Shown here piece after piece: positions 27,300 through 35,889 of a stretch of DNA of 47,916 nt. The notes below the pieces were generated by a model. It made no database searches. It worked only from the letters and a program-made list of their open reading frames with translations, and was not told the origin of the DNA. This stretch comes from Halieaceae bacterium (GTDB lineage Bacteria; Pseudomonadota; Gammaproteobacteria; Pseudomonadales; Halieaceae): contig JASJBK010000048.1 in the NCBI GenBank assembly GCA_030066555.1, positions 1-47,916 of the forward strand, given 5' to 3'. Each line of letters starts with the position of its first letter. Position 1 is the stretch's first letter. A program made the translations under genes and the position numbers.

Positions 27300-28163
27300 A
27301 TGAAAATCGGACTGATCCCGGTCAATATCGGCTTTCCCCACCAGCAGGCGATGATCGACTTTGCCCAGCAGGCGGAAGCGGCCGGTGTGGAATCCCTGTG
27401 GACCTTCGAGCACGTCATCGTGCCGATGGACTATGAGTCGAAGTATCCCTATGACAAATCGGGAAAGATGGCGATCACGCCAGAGACCAACTTTGTCGAC
27501 CCGTTGATCTGCCTGTCGGCGGTGGCGGCGGCCACCAGCAAGGTGCGGCTTGGCACCGGGGTCAATATCCTCTCCCAGGCCAATCCGCTGTACATGGCCA
27601 AGCAGGCGGCGGGCTTGGATTTCCTGTCCAACGGCCGTTTCATGCTGGGGGTGGGCATCGGCTGGCTGGAGGAGGAGTTCGACGCCGTAGGTGTGCCTTT
27701 CGCTCGCCGCGGGGCGCGCTTTGACGATTACGTGCAGGCCATGCGCAAGGTCTGGTCCGGCGAGGTGGTGGAACACCAGAGCGATTTCATCAGCTGGACC
27801 AACTTCAAGAGCTACCCGGTGCCGGTGCAGGATCGCCTGCCGGTAATCATTGGTGGCGACAAGGGCAAGGTCTACCAGCGCATCGCGAAGTACGGCGACG
27901 GCTGGTACGCGCCCACCCGCAGCCCCGAGGACCTGGCAGCCCGGCTCGAGGAGTTGAAGGCCGTGTGTGCCGAGGAGGGCCGCGACTACGACGAGATCGA
28001 GATTACCGCCATGTGGACCCTGCGCGGCGGTATCGACGAACTTAAGGCTTATGCAGACCTCGGCGTGGCGCGCCTCAATGTACCGCTGGCCGCCATGCGC
28101 GAGGCCAACCCGGCGGACGGCCTCGACAAGCTGCATCACGAGGTGATCAGCAAGGTCGCCTGA
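27300..28163 (+). CDS. LLM-class flavin-dependent oxidoreductase
   Basis: The 287-residue luciferase-like TIM barrel has an N-terminal MKIGLIPVNIGFPHQQAMID, SLWTFEHVIVPMDYESKYPY, LGTGVNILSQANPLYMAKQA and GVGIGWLEEEFDAVGVPF. It ends in PVIIGGDKGKVYQRIAKYGD. This matches the TIGR03619-type group often labelled F420-dependent; F420 use in this kind of bacterium is unproven and FMN is possible. ATG 27300 is preceded by AGGAG at good spacing, while the track start at 27189 adds an unrelated 37 residues. It converges on the VWA gene with a 14-nt gap. Confidence 0.9.
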   Translation: MKIGLIPVNIGFPHQQAMIDFAQQAEAAGVESLWTFEHVIVPMDYESKYPYDKSGKMAITPETNFVDPLICLSAVAAATSKVRLGTGVNILSQANPLYMAKQAAGLDFLSNGRFMLGVGIGWLEEEFDAVGVPFARRGARFDDYVQAMRKVWSGEVVEHQSDFISWTNFKSYPVPVQDRLPVIIGGDKGKVYQRIAKYGDGWYAPTRSPEDLAARLEELKAVCAEEGRDYDEIEITAMWTLRGGIDELKAYADLGVARLNVPLAAMREANPADGLDKLHHEVISKVA

Positions 28164-28177
28164 ACCCTGCGGTGTTG

Positions 28178-29632
28178 CTAGCTCGAGCTGCGCAGCAGCC
28201 GGTCGACGATGCGCTCGAGGTGCGCGAGGCTGGAGCATTCCGCCGCGAAGTGACAGCAGGACAGGTAGCGGGGCATCTCTGAATCACCGCTGCCCCAGAG
28301 GGCTCGCGACTCCGGATTGAGCCAGATAACCTGCTTGGACCGCGCGTAAATACTCTGCATCACGTCCAGCCGCGGATCGCCGTTGTTATTGCGGGCGTCG
28401 CCAAGGATGATCACGGTGGTCTGGCTGTCTATATCGTCCAGTGCCAGCTGGGCAAAGTCCATCAGGCTCGAGCCGTAGTCGGTGGCACCGCCGTATTGCC
28501 AGTTCACCAGCTCCACCGCCTTCTCTACCGGGTGCTGGGCGAACAGCTCGCTGACTTCCCCCAGCCTGTTGGAAAAGGCAAAACTGCGTACCCGCGGCAG
28601 CACATCGTACAGGCTGTACAGGAACATCAGCAGGAACTTGGCGTAGGCTGACACCGAGCCGGATACGTCACAAACCGCGAGAATCTGTGGGCGCTGTTTC
28701 CTGGTGGACTTCCAGTACAGGTTGAACAGCACGCCCTCGTGGGCGATGCCCCGGCGCAGGGTCTTGGCCATGTTGAGCTGGCCGCGCCTGGTCACCTTGC
28801 GGCGCCGGGAATGGCGGGCGGCAAGTTTCTTGGCCATACGCCGCACCAGGTCCTGCACCCGGTGCAGGTAGTGATGCTCGATATGGCTCAGTCGCGCCTT
28901 GGCCAGCACATCGTCCATGAACTGCTGGTTGCGACCCTGGGCGTGTAGCAGGTATTCCCGTTCGACGTGGTCGCGCACCAGTTCCCGCAGCCGGTCCCGG
29001 TAGGCCTGGAGTTCGCCGAGGGCGTCGCTGCCACGGTTTTCCAGGTCGACGATAGCGCTGCGAATATGGCCTTCCCCGAGTTCGTCGAGGATGCGGCGGG
29101 TGAACTGTCCCTTCTGGGTAAACATCTGGATTTCCGGCAGCCCGACTTCGTCACCCGCCCGGGCGATAGCAAGCGCCAGCGAATTGCGGTCGTCGTTGCG
29201 CAGCATGTCCATGATAGGGACGTCGAGCTGGCCGGCGAGCTCTGGGTCGCTGGCCAGCTCCCCCTCCAGGTCGAGCCGGGTCTCGCCACCTTCGCCATCC
29301 ATTTGCTGCAGCGCAGCCTCAGCCGCTTCCAGGTCTGAGGGATCGGCTCCCGGTATGGCGTCTCCCTCGCTGTTGGCGGCCTCCTGCTCGGTGGCCTGTT
29401 GCTCAATTGATTGGGGCAGCTGGTAGGAAAAGAACTGGTCGAAGCAGCGATGGAAGGTGACCTTCTCTTCGGCGGTCTTCGCCAACGCCAGCGACAGGCC
29501 GCTGCGCAGCTGGTTGCGGTCCTCGTAGCCCAGGGTGGTGATCACCTGCACCGCATCGAGGGTTTCAGCGGGAGAGATGCGCACATCATGGCTGCGCAGC
29601 ACGTTGATGAAACTGACCAGCCGGGAGGGCAT
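28178..29632 (-). CDS. VWA domain protein, CoxE-like
   Basis: The 484-residue protein starts MPSRLVSFINVLRSHDVRIS, typical of CoxE-like VWA proteins. Its C-terminal half has the MIDAS motif DVSGSVSAYAKF and the later TDYGSS and LGDARNNN loops. An acidic Q/E-rich stretch (about 75-125) and a basic linker (LAARHSRRRKVTRRG) separate the parts. It follows the MoxR ATPase by 20 nt. Such MoxR-VWA pairs act as chaperones or metal-cofactor insertion factors for a partner enzyme (CoxDE for CO dehydrogenase); no obvious client sits beside them here. Confidence 0.9.
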   Translation of the reverse strand: MPSRLVSFINVLRSHDVRISPAETLDAVQVITTLGYEDRNQLRSGLSLALAKTAEEKVTFHRCFDQFFSYQLPQSIEQQATEQEAANSEGDAIPGADPSDLEAAEAALQQMDGEGGETRLDLEGELASDPELAGQLDVPIMDMLRNDDRNSLALAIARAGDEVGLPEIQMFTQKGQFTRRILDELGEGHIRSAIVDLENRGSDALGELQAYRDRLRELVRDHVEREYLLHAQGRNQQFMDDVLAKARLSHIEHHYLHRVQDLVRRMAKKLAARHSRRRKVTRRGQLNMAKTLRRGIAHEGVLFNLYWKSTRKQRPQILAVCDVSGSVSAYAKFLLMFLYSLYDVLPRVRSFAFSNRLGEVSELFAQHPVEKAVELVNWQYGGATDYGSSLMDFAQLALDDIDSQTTVIILGDARNNNGDPRLDVMQSIYARSKQVIWLNPESRALWGSGDSEMPRYLSCCHFAAECSSLAHLERIVDRLLRSSS

Positions 29633-29652
29633 AAGGCTCAGGTGCTACCGGC

Positions 29653-30609
29653 TCAGGCGCCGCTGGCGACGCCGGACCTGGGTGGATTGAGCAGGCTCCT
29701 GAGTTCCGGCTCGGTGGCCTCGATGTCGTCCTGGAACTTCAGCAGCACATTGAGGGTGCTGCGCACCGTGTCCTCGTCGAGTTGTTCCGCATGCAGGAGC
29801 AGCAGGCTGCGGGCCCAGTCGATGGTCTCGCTGATGGCCGGCGCCTTCTTCAGGTCGAGCTGGCGCAGGGAGTGCACAAAGGCCACGATCTGCTCCCGCA
29901 GGCCCTCGTCTACATCCGGCACCCGGCTGCGTACGATGCGCTCTTCCAGGTCGGTGGTAGGGAAGGGGATATAGAGGTGCAGGCAGCGGCGCTTGAGTGC
30001 GTCGGAAATATCCCGGGTATTGTTACTGGTCAGGAACACAACGGGTGAGCTCTTCGCCTTGACGGTACCGATCTCCGGGATCGATACCTGGTAATCGGAG
30101 AGGATTTCCAGCAGCAGGGATTCGAACTCGTAGTCCGACTTGTCCACTTCGTCGATCAGCAGGATCGAGCCCTCGGATTCATGCATGGCCTTGAGCAGCG
30201 GCCGCGGTTCGAGAAAATCTTCGGAGTAGAAGATGTCGCCGAAGTGATGTAGTCGATCTACGGATTCCGCCAGGCCCTTGGCGCCCTGTAGCAGGTCGCC
30301 GAGCTTTTCCTTCAACACCTGCGTATACAGTAACTGCTTGCCGTACTTCCACTCATACAGCGCCTTGGCCTCGTCCAGGCCCTCGTAGCACTGCAGGCGA
30401 ATCAGCGGCAGCTCCAACAGTTTGGCGGTGGTCTTGGCCAGCTCGGTCTTGCCAACCCCGGGCGGCCCCTCCACCAGGATGGGCTTGCGCAGCTGGCAGG
30501 CCAGGAACACGGCGGTGGCAATCTCGTCACTGCAGATATATCCGTGCTGCTCGAAGCCGGCCTTGATGTCAGCCGCCGAGGCGAGCTGGGGGAAGTCCAG
30601 GGTATTCAC
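29653..30609 (-). CDS. MoxR-family AAA+ ATPase
   Basis: The 318-residue ATPase has Walker A VEGPPGVGKTELAKTTA, Walker B GSILLIDEVDKSDYEFESLL, sensor 1 PVVFLTSNNTRD and the arginine finger region ALKRRCLHLYIPFP. It is typical of the MoxR branch linked to CoxE-like VWA proteins. It is the upstream partner of the VWA gene in a two-gene operon. The pair probably remodels an unidentified target. Confidence 0.93.
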   Translation of the reverse strand: MNTLDFPQLASAADIKAGFEQHGYICSDEIATAVFLACQLRKPILVEGPPGVGKTELAKTTAKLLELPLIRLQCYEGLDEAKALYEWKYGKQLLYTQVLKEKLGDLLQGAKGLAESVDRLHHFGDIFYSEDFLEPRPLLKAMHESEGSILLIDEVDKSDYEFESLLLEILSDYQVSIPEIGTVKAKSSPVVFLTSNNTRDISDALKRRCLHLYIPFPTTDLEERIVRSRVPDVDEGLREQIVAFVHSLRQLDLKKAPAISETIDWARSLLLLHAEQLDEDTVRSTLNVLLKFQDDIEATEPELRSLLNPPRSGVASGA

Positions 30610-30670
30610 GTGCGGTCCTTTGCTGAGGATTGTCTAGTGTAGCGGATTCGACCTGCCTGCTGCCCGGGCC

Positions 30671-31606
30671 TCAGCCGAAGTTGTGGTCAGCCGCTCGCTG
30701 GGCCGCCTGCTCCTGCACTTCGAAGAACTGCTTCACCGTGCGCTCGATAATGGCCGCGGCGGGTTCTACCCGGTCGATCAGGCTGGCGGACTGGCCGATC
30801 AGCGCCACGCTGGCCTCCAGGTCGCCACCGAAATACAGGTCGAGAATGTTGGCAAGCACCTTCGAGCCATCTGCGCCCTCGCGCAGGGCGGCGGTGGTGT
30901 CGCTCTTGCGAGCGCGCACTGGTGGCATGCCCGCGGTGTTGACCAACCAGGTATCGGTATCGCTGGCCTCGACGATGGCACTCTTGAAATTCTGGTGCAC
31001 CGGGCTCTCGGCAGCGGACACGAAGCGAGTACCCATTTGTACGCCCTCGGCGCCGGCCGCGAAAGCGGCAGCCATGCCAATGCCGTCACTGATGCCGCCG
31101 GCGGCGACCATGGGAATATCGCAGCGACGGCGGATGCCCTGCAGCAGCGGCAGCAGGCCAACCGGGTCGGGGTTCTTGAAACCGCCGCCCTCCGTACCCT
31201 CGACAATCAGGCCGTCGACGCCGCACTCCACCGCCTTCATGGCACTCTTCAGGGTGGCCACCGAGTGATAAACGGTAATGCCGGCATCCTTGAGCATATC
31301 GATGAACTTGGCCGGGTTGCCCGCCGAGGTGGTGACGAACTTCACGCCGTGCTCCACCACGAAGCGCACCATGCTGTCGTCGCGCAGGAACAGTAAGGGC
31401 AGGTTGACGCCAAAGGGCTGGTCGGTGAGCTCGGCCATGGCGCGGATTTCCCGCTGGCAGTTCTCGGTTTCACCGGATGAGGTTTCGATGATGCCGAAGC
31501 CGCCGGCATTGCAGACGGCAGAGGCCAGCTGCGAGCGGGCGATCCAGCCCATGGGCGACTGCATGATGGGATAGCGGCTGCCCAGGTGCGCAAGTACACG
31601 GTTCAT
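30671..31606 (-). CDS. Nitronate monooxygenase-like FMN enzyme
   Basis: The 311-residue TIM-barrel flavoprotein of the NMO/2-nitropropane dioxygenase family opens with YPIMQSPMGWIARSQLASAV and shows the FMN phosphate loops VEGTEGGGFKN and VAAGGISDGIGMAAAFAAGA, then GVQMGTRFVSAAES. It could oxidise alkyl nitronates or act as an enoyl reductase; the family does not decide between them. It lies 20 nt after moaA on the same strand and may share its transcript. Confidence 0.88.
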   Translation of the reverse strand: MNRVLAHLGSRYPIMQSPMGWIARSQLASAVCNAGGFGIIETSSGETENCQREIRAMAELTDQPFGVNLPLLFLRDDSMVRFVVEHGVKFVTTSAGNPAKFIDMLKDAGITVYHSVATLKSAMKAVECGVDGLIVEGTEGGGFKNPDPVGLLPLLQGIRRRCDIPMVAAGGISDGIGMAAAFAAGAEGVQMGTRFVSAAESPVHQNFKSAIVEASDTDTWLVNTAGMPPVRARKSDTTAALREGADGSKVLANILDLYFGGDLEASVALIGQSASLIDRVEPAAAIIERTVKQFFEVQEQAAQRAADHNFG

Positions 31607-31626
31607 GGGTGTTCCTGTACGGGGGT

Positions 31627-32625
31627 TTATCCCCCAGTGGTGTTCATGAAGCGGACGATGTCGGGTTCCTCGTCCAGGTCGAAATGGTGTTTCTCGGGTT
31701 TGAGGTCCATGGCGGCGACGATCGCCTGCTTGAGGGCCTCGTCGTCAACAGCGGGGTCACGCAGCAGGACGCGCAGGTCCATGCTGTGTTCATTGCCCAG
31801 GCACAGCAGCAGTCGGCCTTCGACGGTGACCCGCACCCGGTTGCAGAGGTGGCAGAAGTTGTGGCTGTGGGGAGAGATGAAACCAACCCGGCTGTCGCTG
31901 CCGGACACCGCCCAGTAGCGCGAGGGGCCGCCGGTCTGCTCGGTGGTGGCCGTGAGCTGGTAGCGGCTGCCGATCACTTCGCGCACCTCGTCGCTGGAGC
32001 AGAAGGTCAGGGCCCGGTCGTGGTCGTCGATCAGGCCCAGCGGCATCTCCTCGATAAACGAGATATCCAGCTCGCGGTCGAGGGCGAAATCCACCAGGTC
32101 GAGAATTTCTTCCTCGTTGCGCCCTTTCATGATCACGGTGTTGAGCTTGATGCGCTCGAATCCGGCAGCGCGTGCGGCGTCGATACCCCTCAGCACCTGC
32201 TGGAGATCACCGGTGCGGGTGATGCGCCGGAATTTGTCGTCGTCGAGACTGTCGAGGCTGATATTGATGCGCCTGACCCCGGCCGCCTGCAGCGGTTCGG
32301 CGTAGCGATCGAGCTGGGAGCCATTGGTGGTAATCACCAGTTCGCGCAGGCTCTCGATGGCGCCCAGCTGCTCCACCAGGTGCATGACATTGTGGCGCAC
32401 CAGCGGTTCGCCGCCCGTGAGGCGGATCTTCTTTACGCCCAGCGCCGCAAAGGCGGCACCCACCCGGTACAACTCCTCGAGGGTGAGCACCTCGGCCCTG
32501 GGTACGAAGGTCATATCCTCAGCCATGCAGTACACGCAGCGGAAATCGCAGCGGTCTGTCACTGACAGGCGAATGTAATCTACGGTGCGGCCAAAGCGGT
32601 CGACCAGGGCAGGTGTTTTGTCCAT
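31627..32625 (-). CDS. moaA: GTP 3',8-cyclase (molybdenum cofactor synthesis)
   Basis: MoaA is the radical SAM enzyme that starts molybdopterin synthesis from GTP. The N-terminal cluster motif is CDFRCVYC (Cys-x3-Cys-x2-Cys), the C-terminal cluster [20 protein letters not shown], and the protein ends in the required Gly-Gly (MNTTGG). It is 332 residues long and starts [20 protein letters not shown]. No other moa genes are in the window. Its 5' leader holds overlapping inverted repeats that may form alternative RNA structures. Confidence 0.97.
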   Translation of the reverse strand: MDKTPALVDRFGRTVDYIRLSVTDRCDFRCVYCMAEDMTFVPRAEVLTLEELYRVGAAFAALGVKKIRLTGGEPLVRHNVMHLVEQLGAIESLRELVITTNGSQLDRYAEPLQAAGVRRINISLDSLDDDKFRRITRTGDLQQVLRGIDAARAAGFERIKLNTVIMKGRNEEEILDLVDFALDRELDISFIEEMPLGLIDDHDRALTFCSSDEVREVIGSRYQLTATTEQTGGPSRYWAVSGSDSRVGFISPHSHNFCHLCNRVRVTVEGRLLLCLGNEHSMDLRVLLRDPAVDDEALKQAIVAAMDLKPEKHHFDLDEEPDIVRFMNTTGG

Positions 32626-32648
32626 AGCCCATCGATTCTACTGGGAAT

Positions 32649-32715
32649 ACCGCCGTTGCTCTAGGGCACCTTCAGCCCACAGCCCGGGGCGTCTCCGGGC
32701 CAAGCGGCGGTGCCC
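32649..32715 (-). promoter_or_regulatory. Overlapping inverted repeats in the moaA leader
   Basis: Three perfect pairings are visible: ACCGCCG (32649-32655) with CGGCGGT (32705-32711); GGGCACC (32664-32670) with GGTGCCC (32709-32715); and the inner hairpin GCCCGG/CCGGGC (32682-32700). The first two share GGT at 32709-32711, so they exclude each other. On the minus strand this would lie in the moaA 5' leader. It does not match the Moco riboswitch as I know it. It also overlaps the promoter region of the divergent dehalogenase gene. Confidence 0.4.
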
Positions 32716-32751
32716 TTGTTACACTACGGTGTCCTCTAAGGGAGAATAACA

Positions 32752-33426
32752 ATGGCGGGACGGCTGCAAGGCAAGCGCATCCTGATTACCCAGGCCGATG
32801 ATTTCATGGGGCCCACTTTTGCGGACGCTTTCCGGGAGGAAGGCGCCGAAGTCCTGGAAGACCGAACTGATCTCACGGTGCCCGCGGCCGCCGCCGAGGT
32901 GGTTGCTGCGGCCGGCGAAATCGACGTGCTGGTGGCCAACCTGGCGGCGCCCTCGGACGCGGCCTACGCGGTGAAGGTGTCTGACGAGCGCTGGAACCAC
33001 CTGTTCGACGTGATGGTGCACCCGATGCATCGCCTGGTGCGCGCCGCCCTGCCGGCCATGATGGAACGTCGCTCCGGCAAGATCATCGTGGTGGGCAGTG
33101 CCACCGGTCTCAAGGCGGCTCCCGGCACCGCACCCTACAGTGCCGCCCGCAGCGCGCAGGTGGGCTATGTGCGCAGCGTAGGTGTTGAAGCGGCGCGCTT
33201 CAATGTGCAGATCAACCTGATAGCCCAGCACTTCGTGGAGAATCCCGAGTACTTTTCCGAGCAATTCCAGCAGACCGATGCCTTCAAAAAGTTGATGGCA
33301 GAGGTGCCTGCCGGGCGCCTGGCGCGCCCCGAGGAAGACGCCGCCCTGGCGATATTCCTCGCTTCCAGTGAATCCGACTTTTTCGTGGGTCAGGCAATCC
33401 CGTTCTCGGGCGGATGGGCACAGTGA
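32752..33426 (+). CDS. Halohydrin dehalogenase (SDR-related)
   Basis: Halohydrin dehalogenases turn vicinal haloalcohols into epoxides with release of halide and need no NAD(P). The 224-residue protein has SDR shape, but the TGxxxGxG cofactor motif is replaced by TQADDFMG (Thr13, Phe18, Gly20), matching the family motif T-x4-F/Y-x-G. The catalytic set is Ser116, Tyr129 and Arg133 (SATG to YSAAR), exactly S-x12-Y-x3-R with Arg in place of the SDR lysine. The segment FNVQINLIAQHFVENPEYF and C-terminal VGQAIPFSGGW also resemble known enzymes. A GGGAG ribosome-binding site precedes ATG 32752. It heads a run with 4-nt overlaps into the next two genes. A cofactor-less SDR of other function is the alternative. 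Confidence 0.85.
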   Translation: MAGRLQGKRILITQADDFMGPTFADAFREEGAEVLEDRTDLTVPAAAAEVVAAAGEIDVLVANLAAPSDAAYAVKVSDERWNHLFDVMVHPMHRLVRAALPAMMERRSGKIIVVGSATGLKAAPGTAPYSAARSAQVGYVRSVGVEAARFNVQINLIAQHFVENPEYFSEQFQQTDAFKKLMAEVPAGRLARPEEDAALAIFLASSESDFFVGQAIPFSGGWAQ

Positions 33427-34478
33427 GAACTGCGTTTATTGCGCTGGCGCTGCTGCTGGCGGGCCACGCCTGGGCCGATGCCCCGCCGGCAGACTGCGAC
33501 CCGGTGGACGGCATCACCTCGATCTGTGGGCTGGTGGCGCCGGAGGATATCGAGCTGCTGCCCGGCGGACGCTACCTGGTGTTCAGCCAGATGCAGGAGG
33601 GCCTGGGGCTGTCGCTGCTGGACTCTCGCGATGACAGCGTAAGACCGCTGTATCCGCCGGGAGCCACCCAGGCGGAGCCCAGCTGGGGCGACGCTGCCTG
33701 CCCGCCGCGACCGGCAGACCGGATGCTGTTGCACGGGATTCACCTGGCCCGCCGCGCCGACGGTCGCCTACAGGTGCTGGCGGTCAACCACGGCGGCCGT
33801 GAGTCGGTGGAGTTCTTTGAGATTCTCGAGCCCCGCCAGGACCTGCCGGTGGCCTTGTGGCGCGGCTGCGTGCTGACCCCGGAGCCCTTCTTCTTTAACG
33901 ATGTGGTGGGCCTTTCCGACGGTGGCTTCCTGGCCACCAACATGTACGACCGCAATGCCCAGGCCTGGGATGCGATCAGGGCCTTGTTTGGTTACGAGAG
34001 CGGGAATGTACAGCGCTGGAGGCCCAGCTCGGGATTTGAAACTGTGCCCGGCACCGCTGCACGGGTGCCCAACGGCATCGCCATCGCGCCCGATGAGAAG
34101 CACTTCTACCTGAACGCCTACCTTGGCAGCGAAGTGGGCAAGTACAAGCTCGACGGGGGTAACCCGGTGACCGTGCTTTCCATTGCGCGCCCCGACAACT
34201 CTGCCTGGGACAGTCGCGGCCGCCTGCTGGTGGCCAGCCACGACGATAGGCTGCGTGCCATTGTCGACGGAATTCCCGGGAGCGACGGTGGTCCTGTGGA
34301 CCTGCGTTTCAGGATTATTGCCATCGACCCTGAAAGTCACGAGACCGAGGTGGTCCTGGAGCGCGAGGGCGCTCCGATGGGCGGTGGCACGGTGGCGGTC
34401 GATGCGGCGGGGCACCTCTACATCGGCTCCTACGCGGGGGACAGGATCATTAAATTCCCCCTGACGATCGAGCCGTGA
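33423..34478 (+). CDS. Secreted paraoxonase/arylesterase-like beta-propeller
   Basis: From GTG 33423 (GTGA overlap with the upstream stop) the 351-residue protein has a signal peptide, MRTAFIALALLLAGHAWADA. It then shows the paraoxonase blueprint: PEDIELLPGG (Glu41/Asp42), LLHGIHLA (His105), AVNHGGRESVEFFE (His123), FNDVVGLSDGGFLATN (Asn159), VPNGIAIAPD (Asn217) and ARPDNSAW (Asp258/Asn259). These align with human PON1 calcium ligands E53, N168, N224, D269 and N270 and the His115-His134 dyad. PON-type enzymes hydrolyse lactones and esters. The track start ATG 33414 adds three residues. A generic SMP-30 gluconolactonase is the less specific reading. Confidence 0.8.
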   Translation: MRTAFIALALLLAGHAWADAPPADCDPVDGITSICGLVAPEDIELLPGGRYLVFSQMQEGLGLSLLDSRDDSVRPLYPPGATQAEPSWGDAACPPRPADRMLLHGIHLARRADGRLQVLAVNHGGRESVEFFEILEPRQDLPVALWRGCVLTPEPFFFNDVVGLSDGGFLATNMYDRNAQAWDAIRALFGYESGNVQRWRPSSGFETVPGTAARVPNGIAIAPDEKHFYLNAYLGSEVGKYKLDGGNPVTVLSIARPDNSAWDSRGRLLVASHDDRLRAIVDGIPGSDGGPVDLRFRIIAIDPESHETEVVLEREGAPMGGGTVAVDAAGHLYIGSYAGDRIIKFPLTIEP

Positions 34479-35857
34479 GCACGGGGCCGGTTCGCGCTAT
34501 TGCAATGATTGCCGGCCCGCTGTTGGCGGTGCTGGTGCTGGTGGGCATGTTGCAGGCGGGCTATTCCCGGGAGATCGCCGTCACTGCACTGGTGGCGAGC
34601 TGGTGCGTGGTGTGGTGGATTTTTGAGCCGGTGCCGATTCCCGTCACCTCTCTGCTGCCGCTGGCTATCCTGCCCCTGATGAGCGTGCTGACCCCGGCGG
34701 AGGTGGGCGCGGCGTATGGCAGCCCGCTGATTCTGTTGCTGCTCGGCGGCTTTATCCTGTCCCGCGCCATGGAAACCAGTGGCGCTCACCGACGGGTGGC
34801 GCTGAACATGATGCGCCTGTTTGGTAGCGACAGTGACCGGCGGCTGGTGTTCGGGTTCATGGCGGCGGCGGCGGTGCTGAGCATGTGGATTTCCAATACC
34901 GCTACCACCCTGATGTTACTGCCAGTGTCCATGGCGATTATCGAGCGCGCCCGCGGCGAGGCACTGGCGGTGCCGCTGCTGCTGGGTATGGCCTACGCTG
35001 CCAGCGTTGGCGGCATTGCCACCCCGATCGGAACACCGCCCAACCTGATCTTCATGCAGATCTTCACCGAGACCACCGGGGCCGAGGTGAGCTTCGTGCA
35101 GTGGATCAGTTGGGGCCTGCCGGTTGTGCTGGTGATGGTGCCGCTGATGGGCATCTGGCTGACTCGCAACCTGCGCGGTTCCAGTGAGGTCGACCTGCCG
35201 GAACCTGGCGCCTGGCGGGTAGAAGAACAGCGCGTGATGATTGTGTTCGCGCTGACCGCACTGGCCTGGGTAACACGTACCGAGCCCTTCGGCGGCTGGC
35301 GTGCCTGGCTGGACCTGCCCATGGCCAACGACGCCTCGGTGGCGATGCTGGCGGTGGTGCTGATGTTCATGATCCCCAACGGCAAGGGCGAGCGCCTGCT
35401 GAACTGGGAACAGGCCGTGACTATTCCCTGGGGTGTGTTGATCCTGTTCTCTGGTGGTATCTGCCTGGCCAAGGGTTTCGTGGCCTCTGGCCTTAGCGGC
35501 GTGTTGGGAGAATGGCTGGCCTCGCTCAACTACCTGCCTATCTGGCTGCTGATCGGCATCATCTGCCTGGTGGTGACCTTTATGACCGAGACCACCAGCA
35601 ATGTGGCGACCACTACCCTGCTGATGCCGATTCTCGCAGCCGCTGGTCTGGCGGCTGATATTCCCCCGGAGGTATTGATGGTGCCGGCGGCGATGACCGC
35701 CAGCTGCGCCTTCATGCTGCCGGTGGCCACCGCGCCCAACACGGTGGTCTATGGCAGCGGCAAGATCAGCGTGCAGCGCATGGTGCGGGAGGGCTTTGCC
35801 CTCAATATGCTGGGTGTACTGGTAGTCGCAAGCATCTGTTTCTGGCGGCTTGCGTAA
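34475..35857 (+). CDS. SLC13/DASS-family carboxylate permease
   Basis: The 460-residue inner-membrane transporter has about 11-12 hydrophobic segments. The two DASS signature regions are present: SMWISNTATTLMLLPVSMAI with TPIGTPPNLIF in the first half and TETTSNVATTTLLMP with TAPNTVVYGSG in the second. Members import di- and tricarboxylates with sodium. The GTG start overlaps the paraoxonase-like stop by GTGA, so the two are translated together. A hydroxy acid or dicarboxylate is the expected substrate, by family only. Confidence 0.92.
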   Translation: MSTGPVRAIAMIAGPLLAVLVLVGMLQAGYSREIAVTALVASWCVVWWIFEPVPIPVTSLLPLAILPLMSVLTPAEVGAAYGSPLILLLLGGFILSRAMETSGAHRRVALNMMRLFGSDSDRRLVFGFMAAAAVLSMWISNTATTLMLLPVSMAIIERARGEALAVPLLLGMAYAASVGGIATPIGTPPNLIFMQIFTETTGAEVSFVQWISWGLPVVLVMVPLMGIWLTRNLRGSSEVDLPEPGAWRVEEQRVMIVFALTALAWVTRTEPFGGWRAWLDLPMANDASVAMLAVVLMFMIPNGKGERLLNWEQAVTIPWGVLILFSGGICLAKGFVASGLSGVLGEWLASLNYLPIWLLIGIICLVVTFMTETTSNVATTTLLMPILAAAGLAADIPPEVLMVPAAMTASCAFMLPVATAPNTVVYGSGKISVQRMVREGFALNMLGVLVVASICFWRLA

Positions 35858-35889
35858 CAAGGGCTGGAGCAACTCACCCAGGACTCGCT

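Noticed and set aside
27300-28163. Evidence for an F420 system
   Set aside because: The LLM family label alone does not imply F420, and no F420 synthesis gene is in the window.
32626-32751. Moco riboswitch upstream of moaA
   Set aside because: I compared it with the aptamer as I remember it and could not find its conserved core; only generic alternative stems are visible.
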